51,158 nt of DNA from Bacteroidales bacterium (GCA_013138975.1 WTBR01000101.1:1-51158), one strand, 5' to 3'. Positions 15,835-26,068 are shown, numbered from the stretch's first letter. The notes: generated from the letters alone by a model not told the origin. Numbers and translations are program-made.

Positions 15835-17121
15835 CTAACGGGGTGGTCTACCACCTTTACGTCCTGCACTTTCTTGAACAAATGGACTTTTTTGTTCATC
15901 CTCATTTGATGATAATTTTTCCAATTTAGAACTCTTGCCTATTTCAAATGAAGTAAGCACCAAACTACCTTCCTCCAAACCTGAAATTATCTCTAAATTA
16001 GAACCATCATCAATTCCCACTTCAATTACAAGGGGATGCATAATTTCACCTTCTTTTACCCAAACCATTTTATGTGAATCGTCTAATTCCTGCATTCTTT
16101 TAGGATCTTGTTCGGGCTTATTTTCATCTCTTGTATTATGTGGTCTATTCATCTGTCCATCAGATGATATTTGACTCATGTAATCTTCTAACAATTGCAT
16201 ATTAGGAGTAAAACGAGTAGCTTTCCCAGCCAATAATAAAACATTGTTTGCTTCTTCAATATAAGTTGTAATGCTTGCAGTCATTCCGGGTTTTAATTTT
16301 AAATCTGGATTACTAACTGTAATAATCACTATATATGTAATTACATTGGATGATTCGTTTGGTTGTAATCGTATCTCCGACACTTTTCCGTTAAAGTTAA
16401 GTTCTGGGAAAGCATCCACAGTAAATTCAACACGTTGCTCTAACCTTAACTGTCCAATATCAGCTTCATCAATATTGGCTTCAACTTGCATAGTTGAAAG
16501 GTTGTTTGTTATAGTAAATAGCTCCGGAGTATTCATGCTTGCAGCAACAGTTTGTCCTTCTTCTACAGCGCGGTTTAACACTACTCCATCAATAGGCGAA
16601 TATATTGAAGCATAACTTAAATTACGTTGAGACCTGGACAAGTTAGCTTTTGCTGACTTCACTTCCGCTTTGCTTGTTTTATAATTAAATATTACTAAAT
16701 CGTATTCGCTTTTAGCTAATAATTCTTTATCGAACAATACTTTGTTTCGTGCCAAACATGATTCTTGATATTCAAGATTAGCTTCGGCTCTTTCTAAATC
16801 GGCTTCTGCATTTTCTAAACTTGATAGTAAGGTTGATTTATCTAGCTCAGCAATAAGTTGCCCTTTTTTCACTATCGAATTAAAATCGACATATAGTTTT
16901 TCAATCACACCCGAAACCTGTGTTCCTACTACAACCGTATTTGTTGCTTCAAGTGTTCCCGTGGCAGTAATTGTGTTACTTATTGATCCTTTCTCCACCT
17001 TTATAGTGGAAAAAACATATTCCGATTTACCTGTTTTTAAATACAGAAACAAAAATAAAATTCCTGCTACTGCGACAAAAACAATAGAATAAATAAGATA
17101 CTTTTTGTTTGTTTTATTCAT
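15835..17121 (-). CDS. Periplasmic adaptor (membrane-fusion) protein, MacA-like
   Basis: A 428-residue protein with an N-terminal membrane anchor (residues about 9-28). The order is barrel-sandwich hybrid (TGTLEATNTVVVGTQVSG), alpha-helical hairpin (about residues 98-165), second lipoyl half (IYSPIDGVVLNRAVEEGQTV), beta-barrel domain (about 200-290) and membrane-proximal domain. A charged, probably disordered stretch near 310-345 is inserted before the last domain. The C-terminus ends in GRKGGRPPR. It bridges the inner-membrane ABC complex and the TolC-like channel. It lies 18 bases after the TolC-like gene and 37 before the PEBP gene. Confidence 0.92.
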   Translation of the reverse strand: MNKTNKKYLIYSIVFVAVAGILFLFLYLKTGKSEYVFSTIKVEKGSISNTITATGTLEATNTVVVGTQVSGVIEKLYVDFNSIVKKGQLIAELDKSTLLSSLENAEADLERAEANLEYQESCLARNKVLFDKELLAKSEYDLVIFNYKTSKAEVKSAKANLSRSQRNLSYASIYSPIDGVVLNRAVEEGQTVAASMNTPELFTITNNLSTMQVEANIDEADIGQLRLEQRVEFTVDAFPELNFNGKVSEIRLQPNESSNVITYIVIITVSNPDLKLKPGMTASITTYIEEANNVLLLAGKATRFTPNMQLLEDYMSQISSDGQMNRPHNTRDENKPEQDPKRMQELDDSHKMVWVKEGEIMHPLVIEVGIDDGSNLEIISGLEEGSLVLTSFEIGKSSKLEKLSSNEDEQKSPFVQESAGRKGGRPPR

Positions 17122-17139
17122 TTTTTTATAGTTTTCTGA

Positions 17140-18462
17140 TTAAAATAAAATTGAATTCCCCAGGTAGTATTCTACAATCTTGTTTTGATGAATAAGATTA
17201 TATTTTGCCTGTGTAAATTTATTTTCAGCAATAATCAAATTGTTTTTTGATAAAATAAAATCAACTGAATTTATCATTCCCTGCGTAAACATTTCATTAT
17301 TTATCTGATACGACTCTTTTTCGGCATTTAATTGTTCCAGCAATGCCATATAGTTACTTTGTGCAGTTTGTGCATCGGTGCAGGCTTGTTCAATATATTT
17401 TCTCAAACTATTTTGCATATCTGTTAATTCCAATTCAGAATTATTTGTTTGTATTTGAGCTATTTTAACCTGCGTTTTTGTTTGCTTTCGCTGATATATT
17501 GGAATAGAAAGGCTTAATCCTACATATGGATTTACACTGTTTGAGAATTGTTCTCCAAAATCAACACTGTTAATATTTGAACCATATCCTGTACTTAATC
17601 CGCCGTTTAATGTTAAACTTGGCAAGAATCCAGATTTTGCAATGCTAATTCCTGTTTTAGTGCTTTCTACATTAAGTCTGGCGGTTTGAATATATGGCTG
17701 AATACCAAGAGCAACTTCATACACAAATTCCGGGTTGGTTTCAATATTTAGGTTGATAATTTTATCAATATTGGCTTGCTGAATATCAAAACTATTAGTT
17801 ATTGGCATATTCATTAGTTGCATTAAGTAAACTAGTGCAATGCGCAAGTTGCTTTCTGCTTCAATAAATGTTGTTTTATCGCCTGCAAGTTGTGATTTTA
17901 TATTCAGCAAATCGGAAAGAGAAATTACTCCGGCTTCTTTGCGTGCTTCGGCATATTTTAACTGTTCTTGTGTTGCTTCTAATTGCAGTTGACTGTTCTT
18001 TAAATTATCTTTTGCCAATAGAACATCAATATAAAACGATAAAATATTTAAGCTTAAAAGCTCCTGTTCAGTTTGAATGTTTAGTTCGGATGCTTCAAGA
18101 TTTATTTGATCTTGAAGAATGGTATTTTTAAGTTTTAAACCATTATACAAAGTTACTTGCGAACTAAGCGAAGCATTAATTGAATTGTTACTGTTTCGGT
18201 TCCATTCGCTATTCGTTGTATTGTAAGAACCTGTTGAATTTAATTGTTGATTTATTCCCAATTGTAGGTTTGGTAAACGTGCTGCTTTCGACTGCTCAAG
18301 ATATGCGTTTTGAATAACTACATCGTTTTGGGCACGATTAATATCGGTGCTATTTTCTAAGGCATAGTTAATGCAATCTTCAAGCGAGAAAAGCTGATCC
18401 TGTGCTGCTAAAACAAGTGGGCAACACAGAGTGATAATTACTATTACAATAAGTTTGTTCAT
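17140..18462 (-). CDS. TolC-family outer-membrane efflux protein
   Basis: A 440-residue protein with a signal peptide (cleavage near LAAQD). Two OEP repeats are visible: LEDCINYALENSTDINRA starts the first, and the second begins near residue 245 with NPEFVYEVALGIQPYIQTARLNVE. GFLPSLTLNGGLSTGYGS marks the characteristic strand region. It forms the trimeric outer-membrane exit duct of the pump encoded downstream. It is the first gene of the eight-gene operon. Upstream, at 18488-18496 on the minus strand, TAATCTTTG resembles the -7 box TAnnTTTG with one extra base, so the promoter call is weak. Confidence 0.92.
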   Translation of the reverse strand: MNKLIVIVIITLCCPLVLAAQDQLFSLEDCINYALENSTDINRAQNDVVIQNAYLEQSKAARLPNLQLGINQQLNSTGSYNTTNSEWNRNSNNSINASLSSQVTLYNGLKLKNTILQDQINLEASELNIQTEQELLSLNILSFYIDVLLAKDNLKNSQLQLEATQEQLKYAEARKEAGVISLSDLLNIKSQLAGDKTTFIEAESNLRIALVYLMQLMNMPITNSFDIQQANIDKIINLNIETNPEFVYEVALGIQPYIQTARLNVESTKTGISIAKSGFLPSLTLNGGLSTGYGSNINSVDFGEQFSNSVNPYVGLSLSIPIYQRKQTKTQVKIAQIQTNNSELELTDMQNSLRKYIEQACTDAQTAQSNYMALLEQLNAEKESYQINNEMFTQGMINSVDFILSKNNLIIAENKFTQAKYNLIHQNKIVEYYLGNSILF

Positions 18463-19031
18463 CTTGTATATGTTATAAAATTATGATACAAAGATTAATA
18501 CACATACTTCGTTATGCAATTTGATTAGATTAAGGCCAGGTTATTTTAGAAGTTTGATTGAATTTCTTCGATAAGTAGTATTTCATAAAAATGATAATTT
18601 TTCAAAGTTCTTTTAATTTTTTATATTATTTGTAAGTACATTGGCAAGTCACGCTGAACCAAATCTTGTCTAAGAGCTTACATAGCTATATTACTTTTGC
18701 TGTAATAGGCAATATATCTCTCCTAAAAAATGCATTAAGTTTTTCATAGTAAAATTAAATGGGAATCTTACACTCTCGGTCACGTATAAAGCGGTTCGTT
18801 AATTTGTACCGTCAATTTTTCACAATTAAAAACAGCCTTCATTTTTAGGTTTAAAAATTGAATTATCAAGATTGGTTCGGCAAGTATGATAGAAATTTGT
18901 TTTAGTTTTTCTTATTGCACTTGATTATTCATTTAATCCAGAGCCTTTTTCTTTTAAATTGATATTTTTGTAGCTTTAAAACGAATTGTTATTGGAAGTT
19001 AAGAAAGAATATATACTCAAAAATAAATCAA
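18463..19031. repeat. Divergent intergenic region with cassette-type repeat fragment
   Basis: The left third holds the start region of the efflux operon. From about 18783 to 18920 the sequence (AAGCGGTTCGTTAATTTGTAC, TTTTTCACAATTAAAAACAG, AGATTGGTTCGGCAAG) matches part of the repeat at 33020-33180 and the right end of the repeat at 10800. At 18963-18970 TATTTTTG fits the -7 box TAnnTTTG for the gene at 19032, about 60 bases before its start, without a visible -33 box. Confidence 0.55.
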
Positions 19032-19709
19032 ATGACCGAAGAAATAAAAAAACTTCTTGAAGCTGAAGAAAAGGCTTCTCAAATATTTAAGGTGCTTGAA
19101 GATAGGAAGCTTATTGTTGAAGGAAAAACCGAAAATCAACTTAAAGATGAATTTGTAAATTTAATGTTTGAGCTTTTCAATGAAAAAAAGTTTTGGCATA
19201 AAAAAATTGTAAGAGCAGGGAAAAATACTTTACTCCCTTATAATGGAAATCCTTCAAATTTGACTTTGCAAAAAGATGATATTGTTTTCTTTGATTTTGG
19301 CCCTGTGTTTGGCAACTGGGAAGCCGATATCGGAAAAACCTATGTTTTAGGAAATGATAAAAATAAGGTAAGACTTAAAAATGATATTGAATTGGCATGG
19401 ATAGAAGGCAAAGAATTTTATAATAATAATAAATCTCATTTAACAGGGGCTGATTTCTATAACTACACGAAAGAATTAGCAAAAAAATATGGTTGGGAGT
19501 ATGGAAACGATTATTGTGGACATTTGGTTGGCAAATTTCCTCATGAAAAGATAATTGGTGAAGAAAGAATAAATTACATTCATCCAGAAAACAATCAGTT
19601 AATGATTGAAAAAGATAAATTCGGGAATGACAGGTATTGGATTTATGAAATTCATTTTATTGATCGGCAATTGGAAATAGGAGGTTTTATTGAGAAGATA
19701 TTGTATTAA
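19032..19709 (+). CDS. M24-family metallopeptidase-fold protein
   Basis: A 225-residue cytoplasmic protein of the M24 (methionine aminopeptidase/creatinase) fold, without the N-terminal creatinase domain of Xaa-Pro aminopeptidases. All five metal ligands appear in the usual order: Asp in IVFFDFGP, Asp in WEADIGKTYVLG, His in CGHLVGKFPHE, Glu in WIYEIHFID and Glu in GGFIEKILY near the end. Catalysis is therefore possible, unlike many M24 pseudo-enzymes. The substrate is unknown. It stands alone, with repeat elements on both sides. Confidence 0.82.
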   Translation: MTEEIKKLLEAEEKASQIFKVLEDRKLIVEGKTENQLKDEFVNLMFELFNEKKFWHKKIVRAGKNTLLPYNGNPSNLTLQKDDIVFFDFGPVFGNWEADIGKTYVLGNDKNKVRLKNDIELAWIEGKEFYNNNKSHLTGADFYNYTKELAKKYGWEYGNDYCGHLVGKFPHEKIIGEERINYIHPENNQLMIEKDKFGNDRYWIYEIHFIDRQLEIGGFIEKILY

Positions 19710-19736
19710 GAAAATTTTATTATAGAAACTTATATT

Positions 19737-19979
19737 TAGTGTCTACAAGAAAACTGACTTTTCTTCAAGTCTTTGATAAGAAAGCGTCAAAGACGTTCCG
19801 ATAGCTATCGGAATTCGAAGTTTTGAAAATCAAGGAGTTCACTTTTGTGAATGCGATGTACTGAGCTTGTCGAAGTAACTGTTTTCAAAACGAGAGTAAC
19901 GAAGAACCTTGCGAAGCTCACGAACTCCTTTGAAATTAAAAGTGATTGTGAGTAATTTGGCGCTTTCTTGCAAAGACTA
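19737..19979. mobile_element. 243-bp MITE-like element, copy A
   Basis: It runs from TAGTGTCTACAAGAAAACTG to CTTTCTTGCAAAGACTA, giving imperfect terminal inverted repeats. A copy of exactly the same length lies in the opposite orientation at 34021-34263. Inside are CCGATAGCTATCGGAATTCG, a CTGAGCTTGTCGAAG motif and CCTTGCGAAGCTCACGAAC, all shared with the other copy. A short open frame over 19805-19987 on the minus strand lies within the element and is not considered a gene. Confidence 0.75.
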
Positions 19980-20002
19980 TTTAGCACGGTATTGTTTTTA
20001 AT

Positions 20003-20037
20003 AAAAAAAAAAGGAGGCCAATAAAACAGGCCTCCTT
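20003..20037 (-). terminator. Rho-independent terminator of the subtilase gene
   Basis: On the minus strand a 9-bp perfect stem AAGGAGGCC/GGCCTCCTT with a 9-base loop is followed by a run of ten T. It lies 27 bases after the stop codon of the 1892-residue protease gene. Confidence 0.93.
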
Positions 20038-20063
20038 ACTCAAAATACTAACTTTATTAACTT

Positions 20064-23000
20064 CTACCTCAAGTTAATTTTTTCAACTTTACTACAATTA
20101 CTATTATACACCTTTATAAAATACATACCTTTTGTATAATTTGATACATCAACTTGATGTCTATCTGCATTATACAAAGCATTAATTTCCTGATGATATA
20201 ATTTCTGTCCATGAATATTGTAAATCTCAATTTTCATAGGCTCATTTGAAACATTTGCAAATTCAATATAAATGAAATCATCCGCAGGGTTTGGATAAAC
20301 ATTGATCTTGAAATTTTCGAACTGATTTAATTTTTCACTTTCGTTTACAGTAAATTCATCATCAATAGTTCCATTATTTCCATCATCAGCATCAGCTGTA
20401 AAATTTGCTGTTCCACCCTTTGTAACAGAAATATCATCAATATACAAATTGTACTTGTCTGTTAAACTGTAACCATGCCAGCCTAAGTAATATATTCCAT
20501 CAGTTGCAACTGTGAAAGTAGCCTGACCTTGAATATATGTTGTTGATGTAATACTATTATCATCAAATAGCTGCCCAAGGCTCATTGAAGTAGAATTATT
20601 TGATGTTCCCAACTTCAATTCAAGTCTTTCTGCATAATAACTGGATTCTGCTCTATACCAATAACTAACCGCATATTCGTATCCTGATTCTAATAATAAT
20701 GGAGCCGAAAAGAACCAATCATCCATTTCTTCTGAGCCATTATATCGAATAGATAAATGGTTAGGGCTTGATTTTGGATCTGATGTTGCGGTTATCCATG
20801 TGTATGAGTCATTATTCGTATTCTCGATACTTGCGCAAGCAGGTATAGCTGGAGTCGTTAAAGCGTCAAAATCTTCTGAATACGCAGCAACAGATAAATC
20901 TACTGCACATGGATTAGAGAATGTTGTTTTATTAACTTCTGCTGGAGTTCCATTTGTTTTATAATTTACGAGTGTTCCACTATTTGAATATGGATAAATC
21001 TTGAAATAATATTTTACGCCAAAATCTAATCCTGTAAATGTGTATGCCTGAACACCTTTTACAATATTCTTCGCACCAGAACCATCACTTAAACTGATAT
21101 CATCGCTTACCGGATTTAAATCTGTTGGATTGTTAAAATTTCCGGTAGTATTTGCTAAAATCAAATATGAATCGGGTACTATTCCACCAGTTGCATCAAT
21201 CCATGTTAATGGAATTTCTGATGCGGTTGGATTACCAGCTGCAAATAAAGTTACATGGTTTGTAGGTTCTGCTTTTGCATTCGTCGTAGCATTTCCTGTT
21301 AGTCCCGGTCTTAAATAACAATTGCTTGACGCATTATACTCATAAATGGCAAAATGACAATCTGTAGTTCCACTTAAATTTGTAACAGTAAGGTTTTCAC
21401 CTATACCAGTGTATACCACATAATTATCTGTACCAATAAGACTTCCACTTCCAAATACACTATTTGCTGTATAAGTCGTTCCACTTATAGGATCTGAACT
21501 TACAGCTCCGCCTTCTCTTGCTAAAACTATTACTTGATCTCCACCCGATGGTGTTCCTCTATTCCACTCTATTGCTATTGAGTTCTCTGTTTGTGTTGTT
21601 GAATTAAAGCTTGTTGACTGATTTGTCGGTGGAGTACACGTTCTTGTTCCGGAAACATTAAAATCATCAATTAACCAATACCATGAGAATTGACCTATAT
21701 AATTAAATTTAAATTTAACCTCTGATTGACCGTCTAAGTCATTCATTATTTGGTCAAAATAGTCAGGATTTGAAGTACTAGCAGTCCACTGTTGAATTTC
21801 GATCCAACTAGCACCATTATTTAAACTGTAAGATACTGTAGCTGAACTTTTAGATGTTACATGTTTATAATAATGAGTAAATGATAAGTTTACATCTACG
21901 AAATCTGAAAAGTCAAATGTATGTGTTACTAAATCCGAATTTTGTGAGTTAGTTAATCCATAACCATCACTATCAAGATAAGCGTAATTTCCAGTACCAA
22001 ATGTAACTCCACTTATGGTTCCAAACTGCCAAACTTGTCCACTACCATCGTTATCGAAAATATCCCAACATAAAGGCATTTGTCCATTACTAAAGTCTTT
22101 TTCATAAGGCAAATCTATAATATCACCTGAACAAGGGTTTATTAATGTAGTTGCATTATCTGTTGGTATAGTTCCATCTGTTTTATAGATAATAGAATTT
22201 CCACTATTTGTATATGGATAGATTTTGAAATAATATGCTGTTGCAAAATCTAATCCTGTAAATGTGTACGATTGAATATTTTGTTCAAGGTTTATAGCTC
22301 CTGAACCATCTCCAAGGTTTGTATCATCGGAAACAGGAGTACCGTTAACTGGATTACTAAATGTTCCGTTAGTATTAACTAATATTACATAAGCATCGGG
22401 TTCAACTCCGCCGGTAGCATTTATCCATGATAATGGAATTTCGATTGGAGAAGGGCTGCCTGCCGTAAAATTTGTTACATGATTGGTAGCAACAGGTTTT
22501 GCCTCTGTTGTTGCAGAACCACTTAGATCGATTAAATTATAACAATTATCAGATGAACTAAATTCATAAATTGAAAAATCGTATGTTGTTATGTTTGTTA
22601 AACCGGTAATATTTACATTTGTTCCTATTCCTTTATAAACAACATAATTTCCTGTTCCTATTTCAGATCCATTACCAAAAACAGCATTTGCTGTATAAGA
22701 ATTTCCTTTTGTAGGATACGTTTTTACAGCACTTGCTTCTTTAGCAACTACAAGGATATTATCGCCACCGAAAGGTGTTCCTCTTGTCCACTCAACATTC
22801 ATTGAGTTATATGTAACCGCACTTGTTGCAAAATCAGTTGCCTGATCTGCAGGTGGAATACAAGTAGTTGTTCCTGTTATACTTATATCATCAATTGCCC
22901 AACCCGGTGCAACTGATGCTCCATCTGAACCAAATCTAAACCTAATCTGAAAATCAGGATTCTCATCGTAAGCTGAAAGATCAACTGTAACTTCTGTCCA

Positions 23001-25742
23001 ATTAGTAATCGATGAAGGACTCCATCCCAATTCTTCTCCTAATGGATTACCGGCATGTAAGGTTCCAACATATGGTAAACTAGTGGTAACTTTTGTCCAT
23101 GATGTTCCATCAAAACACTCAAGATATCCACCATCCCAATAATCTCCGCTACCGGAAGGTTCTGCATTCATGTATAACCAAAAAGTTAATTCACAATCTT
23201 CAAAACCATTCAAACTAATATTTGGAGAAATTAAATTGTATATTGAATTTGTACTATAATCGTTATTTCCGTTTGTAACAAAACATGTTCCTCCACCTGT
23301 ATGGTCTCCGGCAGGTGTTGTTGGTGTTACATTAATCCAATCATCATTTCCTGTTATTCCATTCCAACAATTATCTCCCGAATCAAAATCTTCAGAATAA
23401 GGTAAGCTTATGCCTGCACAAGGATCAACATCTGTTTGTGTATAAGCTTCAGGAGTTGTTCCATCTGTTTTATATTTTATGTTTATTCCTGAATTTGTAT
23501 AAGGATAAATCTTAAAATAATAACTTGTAAGTCCGATCAAACTATCAAATGCTACAGTTTCTGTCCCATAAGCTATATTTTTAATTAGTCTTCCTTCTAA
23601 TTCTGTTGTTCCGTTAATTGGTGCTGTAATATCGTTATAACCAACGGTGCTGGCTTTAATTAAATATCCATCAGGAATAACTGTACCAATTGCATCTGTC
23701 CATGTTAACGGAATTACTGTTCCTATAACGTTACCGGTGCTAAATGCGGTAGGGTAATTCGAAGATGTACTTTTAATTGTAATTTCATCGGAATATGAAC
23801 CTGCTGAGTAATTTCCAGTAGGCAAAACAGACCATATTTTATAATAATATTGAGTGTTTTCTGAAAGTGATGAGTGATTAAATGAAGTAAGATTTCCTTT
23901 GTAAAGAACTGTTCCTCCTCCAGAAATTGCATCATTTGTTGCGTATGAAGTTTGATTAACTGGATCTCCAAAATCACCATCAGAACTCCAAGCAATCATA
24001 ACATCATCATCATTACTATTTTTATTCCAAGTAAGGTTTATTTGATTAGGATCACTTGATGTTGTAGTAAAGCTATTTACAGAACTATTCTCAATACCTG
24101 TTATTATTAAGGAATAATCCTGATTAGTTAATAGTGTTCCTTTATGTGAAACTTGAATAGTATATTTTGTGCCTGCTGTTGGACTGGAAATCACTATTTT
24201 TTCAAAAGGATCAACAATATTATCTCCATTATCATTTGCTGTTGATGAAATTAAACGGTAAGGATAATATGTATTTGAACCTTCAGTTATTCTAAGATCA
24301 AGGTCATTTACTAAAACCGGAGTTGTAACATTCGCTGTTCCTTCATTTATTGATCCAGGAATGTCTGTCCATGATATAGAAACTTCTATATCTTCTGTTC
24401 CAGCTGCTAATACATCAATTGTATAAGTTTGGCTCTGATTTAAATTAAGTTCATTTATTACGGTACCATTAAATCTATCGGTAATAACTTGTGCAGCTTT
24501 TTTTCCGTTTAATAAACCCCAACCAAAAATCGGATCGGGCCCTGATATCCCTGCATCATCCGCAGTATGTAGAGCTAAGCCTTTTAATGTAGCGGCTTTC
24601 ATGAAATTTGAATTCAAATCATTATAATGTTGTTGTAATAACAATAATGTACCACAAACATTTGGCGATGCCATTGAAGTTCCTGTTAGGGTGTTGTATG
24701 CGCTATTAGAAGTTTCAACTGAGGAATACAAGGCTGTACCATTCCCGGTTATATCAGGTTTAATACGTAAATCATCGGTAGGACCTTCACTACTTGAAGT
24801 GTTTATGCTTAAAGATACTAAATTTCCCTGTGTATCAATACCAATACTCTGTGCATTAGCAACTACTAAATTATTTTTAGCTGTAGCATGGCCTGATAAT
24901 TTATCATAATATGGATCTCCTGCAAGCGGTGCTCCATTAGCAGTATTATTATCTCCATCATTTCCGCCAGCAACACACATCAAATAATATGGAGCATTAT
25001 ACATTACTTCATCCCAATCTCTCGAATCAGCTGTATAGGCACCAAAAACCCAGTCATCAATACTGGTTGCATCCCAACCGTATGAATGATTAGACAATAG
25101 CATCCCGGTACTTGCTGCTATTGCAACTTCGGATAGATCATTATTCCAATCATATCCAATTGCATAAGCTTGAGGTGCCATTCCCTTTGCAGTTTCTTGA
25201 ACTCCCGAAGCTATTAATGTACCTGTAACATGAGCTGAATGATAATGTAATGCCTCAGTGCTATCACCTATTGAAAATCGATCTGTTCCCCCCACTCCAT
25301 CATACTCTTGGTGTGTTGATCTGGCTAGTCCGCCATCCCAAACATGGGCAGTCATTCCCTGACCTTCTAAGTCAAGTCCTAAAATACCACCATTATGAAG
25401 CGTGTTAGCTCGTGTTGAAATCGCTGAGTTTGCATTAAATGTTGTATAATAAATAGGAGTGCCATCTTTGCTAATTTTCATTAACTCAATAAGTCTCCCA
25501 TTTTTCTCTTCTTTAATTATCCAGCCGTTTTTCTGGGCTAGTTTTACAGCCTTTTCTTTTTCTTCCTTAAATTTTTGGTTAAATTCCTTGTTAAGTGTTC
25601 TAAGTTCTTTAACATTCGTTTTCGTGATTACTTTTTCTTTAATAATCTTTTGTCTTTCTTCTTTAGTTTGTGCATTTAAGTAATGGGAATTACTTAAAAA
25701 ACTAAAGAAAAAAATGAATAGATAAATAAAATTTCTTTTCAT
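20064..25742 (-). CDS. Secreted subtilisin-like (S8) protease with Fn3/adhesin modules and T9SS sorting domain
   Basis: A 1892-residue exported protein. The signal peptide (residues 1-24) is followed by a short propeptide-like helix and the S8 domain, with catalytic Asp136 (VWDGG), His168 (YHSAHVTGT), oxyanion Asn261 (AGGND) and Ser356 (GTSMASP). A jelly-roll domain as in KP-43-like subtilases follows (SWTDIPGSINEG, near residues 455-545). Then come Fn3-like modules and cleaved-adhesin/MAM-like modules (SEDFDSGDNCWNGI, EKDFSNGQMPLCWDI and SEDFDALTTPAIPAC). A unit of about 408 residues is duplicated. The last 75 residues (VYPNPADDF, MKIEIYNIHGQKL, GMYFIKVY) are a type A T9SS sorting domain. 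Monocistronic with its own terminator. Confidence 0.95.
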   Translation of the reverse strand: MKRNFIYLFIFFFSFLSNSHYLNAQTKEERQKIIKEKVITKTNVKELRTLNKEFNQKFKEEKEKAVKLAQKNGWIIKEEKNGRLIELMKISKDGTPIYYTTFNANSAISTRANTLHNGGILGLDLEGQGMTAHVWDGGLARSTHQEYDGVGGTDRFSIGDSTEALHYHSAHVTGTLIASGVQETAKGMAPQAYAIGYDWNNDLSEVAIAASTGMLLSNHSYGWDATSIDDWVFGAYTADSRDWDEVMYNAPYYLMCVAGGNDGDNNTANGAPLAGDPYYDKLSGHATAKNNLVVANAQSIGIDTQGNLVSLSINTSSSEGPTDDLRIKPDITGNGTALYSSVETSNSAYNTLTGTSMASPNVCGTLLLLQQHYNDLNSNFMKAATLKGLALHTADDAGISGPDPIFGWGLLNGKKAAQVITDRFNGTVINELNLNQSQTYTIDVLAAGTEDIEVSISWTDIPGSINEGTANVTTPVLVNDLDLRITEGSNTYYPYRLISSTANDNGDNIVDPFEKIVISSPTAGTKYTIQVSHKGTLLTNQDYSLIITGIENSSVNSFTTTSSDPNQINLTWNKNSNDDDVMIAWSSDGDFGDPVNQTSYATNDAISGGGTVLYKGNLTSFNHSSLSENTQYYYKIWSVLPTGNYSAGSYSDEITIKSTSSNYPTAFSTGNVIGTVIPLTWTDAIGTVIPDGYLIKASTVGYNDITAPINGTTELEGRLIKNIAYGTETVAFDSLIGLTSYYFKIYPYTNSGINIKYKTDGTTPEAYTQTDVDPCAGISLPYSEDFDSGDNCWNGITGNDDWINVTPTTPAGDHTGGGTCFVTNGNNDYSTNSIYNLISPNISLNGFEDCELTFWLYMNAEPSGSGDYWDGGYLECFDGTSWTKVTTSLPYVGTLHAGNPLGEELGWSPSSITNWTEVTVDLSAYDENPDFQIRFRFGSDGASVAPGWAIDDISITGTTTCIPPADQATDFATSAVTYNSMNVEWTRGTPFGGDNILVVAKEASAVKTYPTKGNSYTANAVFGNGSEIGTGNYVVYKGIGTNVNITGLTNITTYDFSIYEFSSSDNCYNLIDLSGSATTEAKPVATNHVTNFTAGSPSPIEIPLSWINATGGVEPDAYVILVNTNGTFSNPVNGTPVSDDTNLGDGSGAINLEQNIQSYTFTGLDFATAYYFKIYPYTNSGNSIIYKTDGTIPTDNATTLINPCSGDIIDLPYEKDFSNGQMPLCWDIFDNDGSGQVWQFGTISGVTFGTGNYAYLDSDGYGLTNSQNSDLVTHTFDFSDFVDVNLSFTHYYKHVTSKSSATVSYSLNNGASWIEIQQWTASTSNPDYFDQIMNDLDGQSEVKFKFNYIGQFSWYWLIDDFNVSGTRTCTPPTNQSTSFNSTTQTENSIAIEWNRGTPSGGDQVIVLAREGGAVSSDPISGTTYTANSVFGSGSLIGTDNYVVYTGIGENLTVTNLSGTTDCHFAIYEYNASSNCYLRPGLTGNATTNAKAEPTNHVTLFAAGNPTASEIPLTWIDATGGIVPDSYLILANTTGNFNNPTDLNPVSDDISLSDGSGAKNIVKGVQAYTFTGLDFGVKYYFKIYPYSNSGTLVNYKTNGTPAEVNKTTFSNPCAVDLSVAAYSEDFDALTTPAIPACASIENTNNDSYTWITATSDPKSSPNHLSIRYNGSEEMDDWFFSAPLLLESGYEYAVSYWYRAESSYYAERLELKLGTSNNSTSMSLGQLFDDNSITSTTYIQGQATFTVATDGIYYLGWHGYSLTDKYNLYIDDISVTKGGTANFTADADDGNNGTIDDEFTVNESEKLNQFENFKINVYPNPADDFIYIEFANVSNEPMKIEIYNIHGQKLYHQEINALYNADRHQVDVSNYTKGMYFIKVYNSNCSKVEKINLR

Positions 25743-25817
25743 AATTGTTTTTTTGATTAATAATTAGAGTTGTGTTTATTATGCAGCTAAAGGTGTTGGA
25801 AATAATTATGTGATAAG

Positions 25818-25870
25818 TCACTCAATGGAGTGATTAATATTTACGTAGAAAGAATCACCCGATCGGGTGA
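25818..25870. promoter_or_regulatory. Two related 6-4-6 inverted repeats upstream of the protease gene
   Basis: TCACTCAATGGAGTGA (25818-25833) and TCACCCGATCGGGTGA (25855-25870, a perfect palindrome) share the half-site pattern TCAC[T/C]C-N4-G[A/G]GTGA. Their centres are 37 bp apart, and they lie 76-128 bp upstream of the protease start. Paired similar palindromes suggest a dimeric regulator binding site. No -7 box was recognised between them and the gene. Confidence 0.45.
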
Positions 25871-26068
25871 ACGAAATAATTTGTAGAAAATAAAAAAATG
25901 AATGTTATAATGTGAAAATAATCTTTTAATGGCTTTAGCTGCACGATTAAATTTTACAAAAAATTTCAGTTTTTTATACCAATTAAACACCAAAATGCCC
26001 TTTATAACGACAGCAAGAAAACGGCCTCTATTCACTTATATTTCTTCAAAAAATAATTCAAATTTAAA

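Noticed and set aside
19805..19987. Small open frame on the minus strand
   Set aside because: It lies inside the 243-bp element and corresponds to its inverted-repeat DNA.
25841..26035. Small open frame upstream of the protease
   Set aside because: It overlaps the paired palindromes and lacks any recognised motif; more likely regulatory and intergenic DNA.
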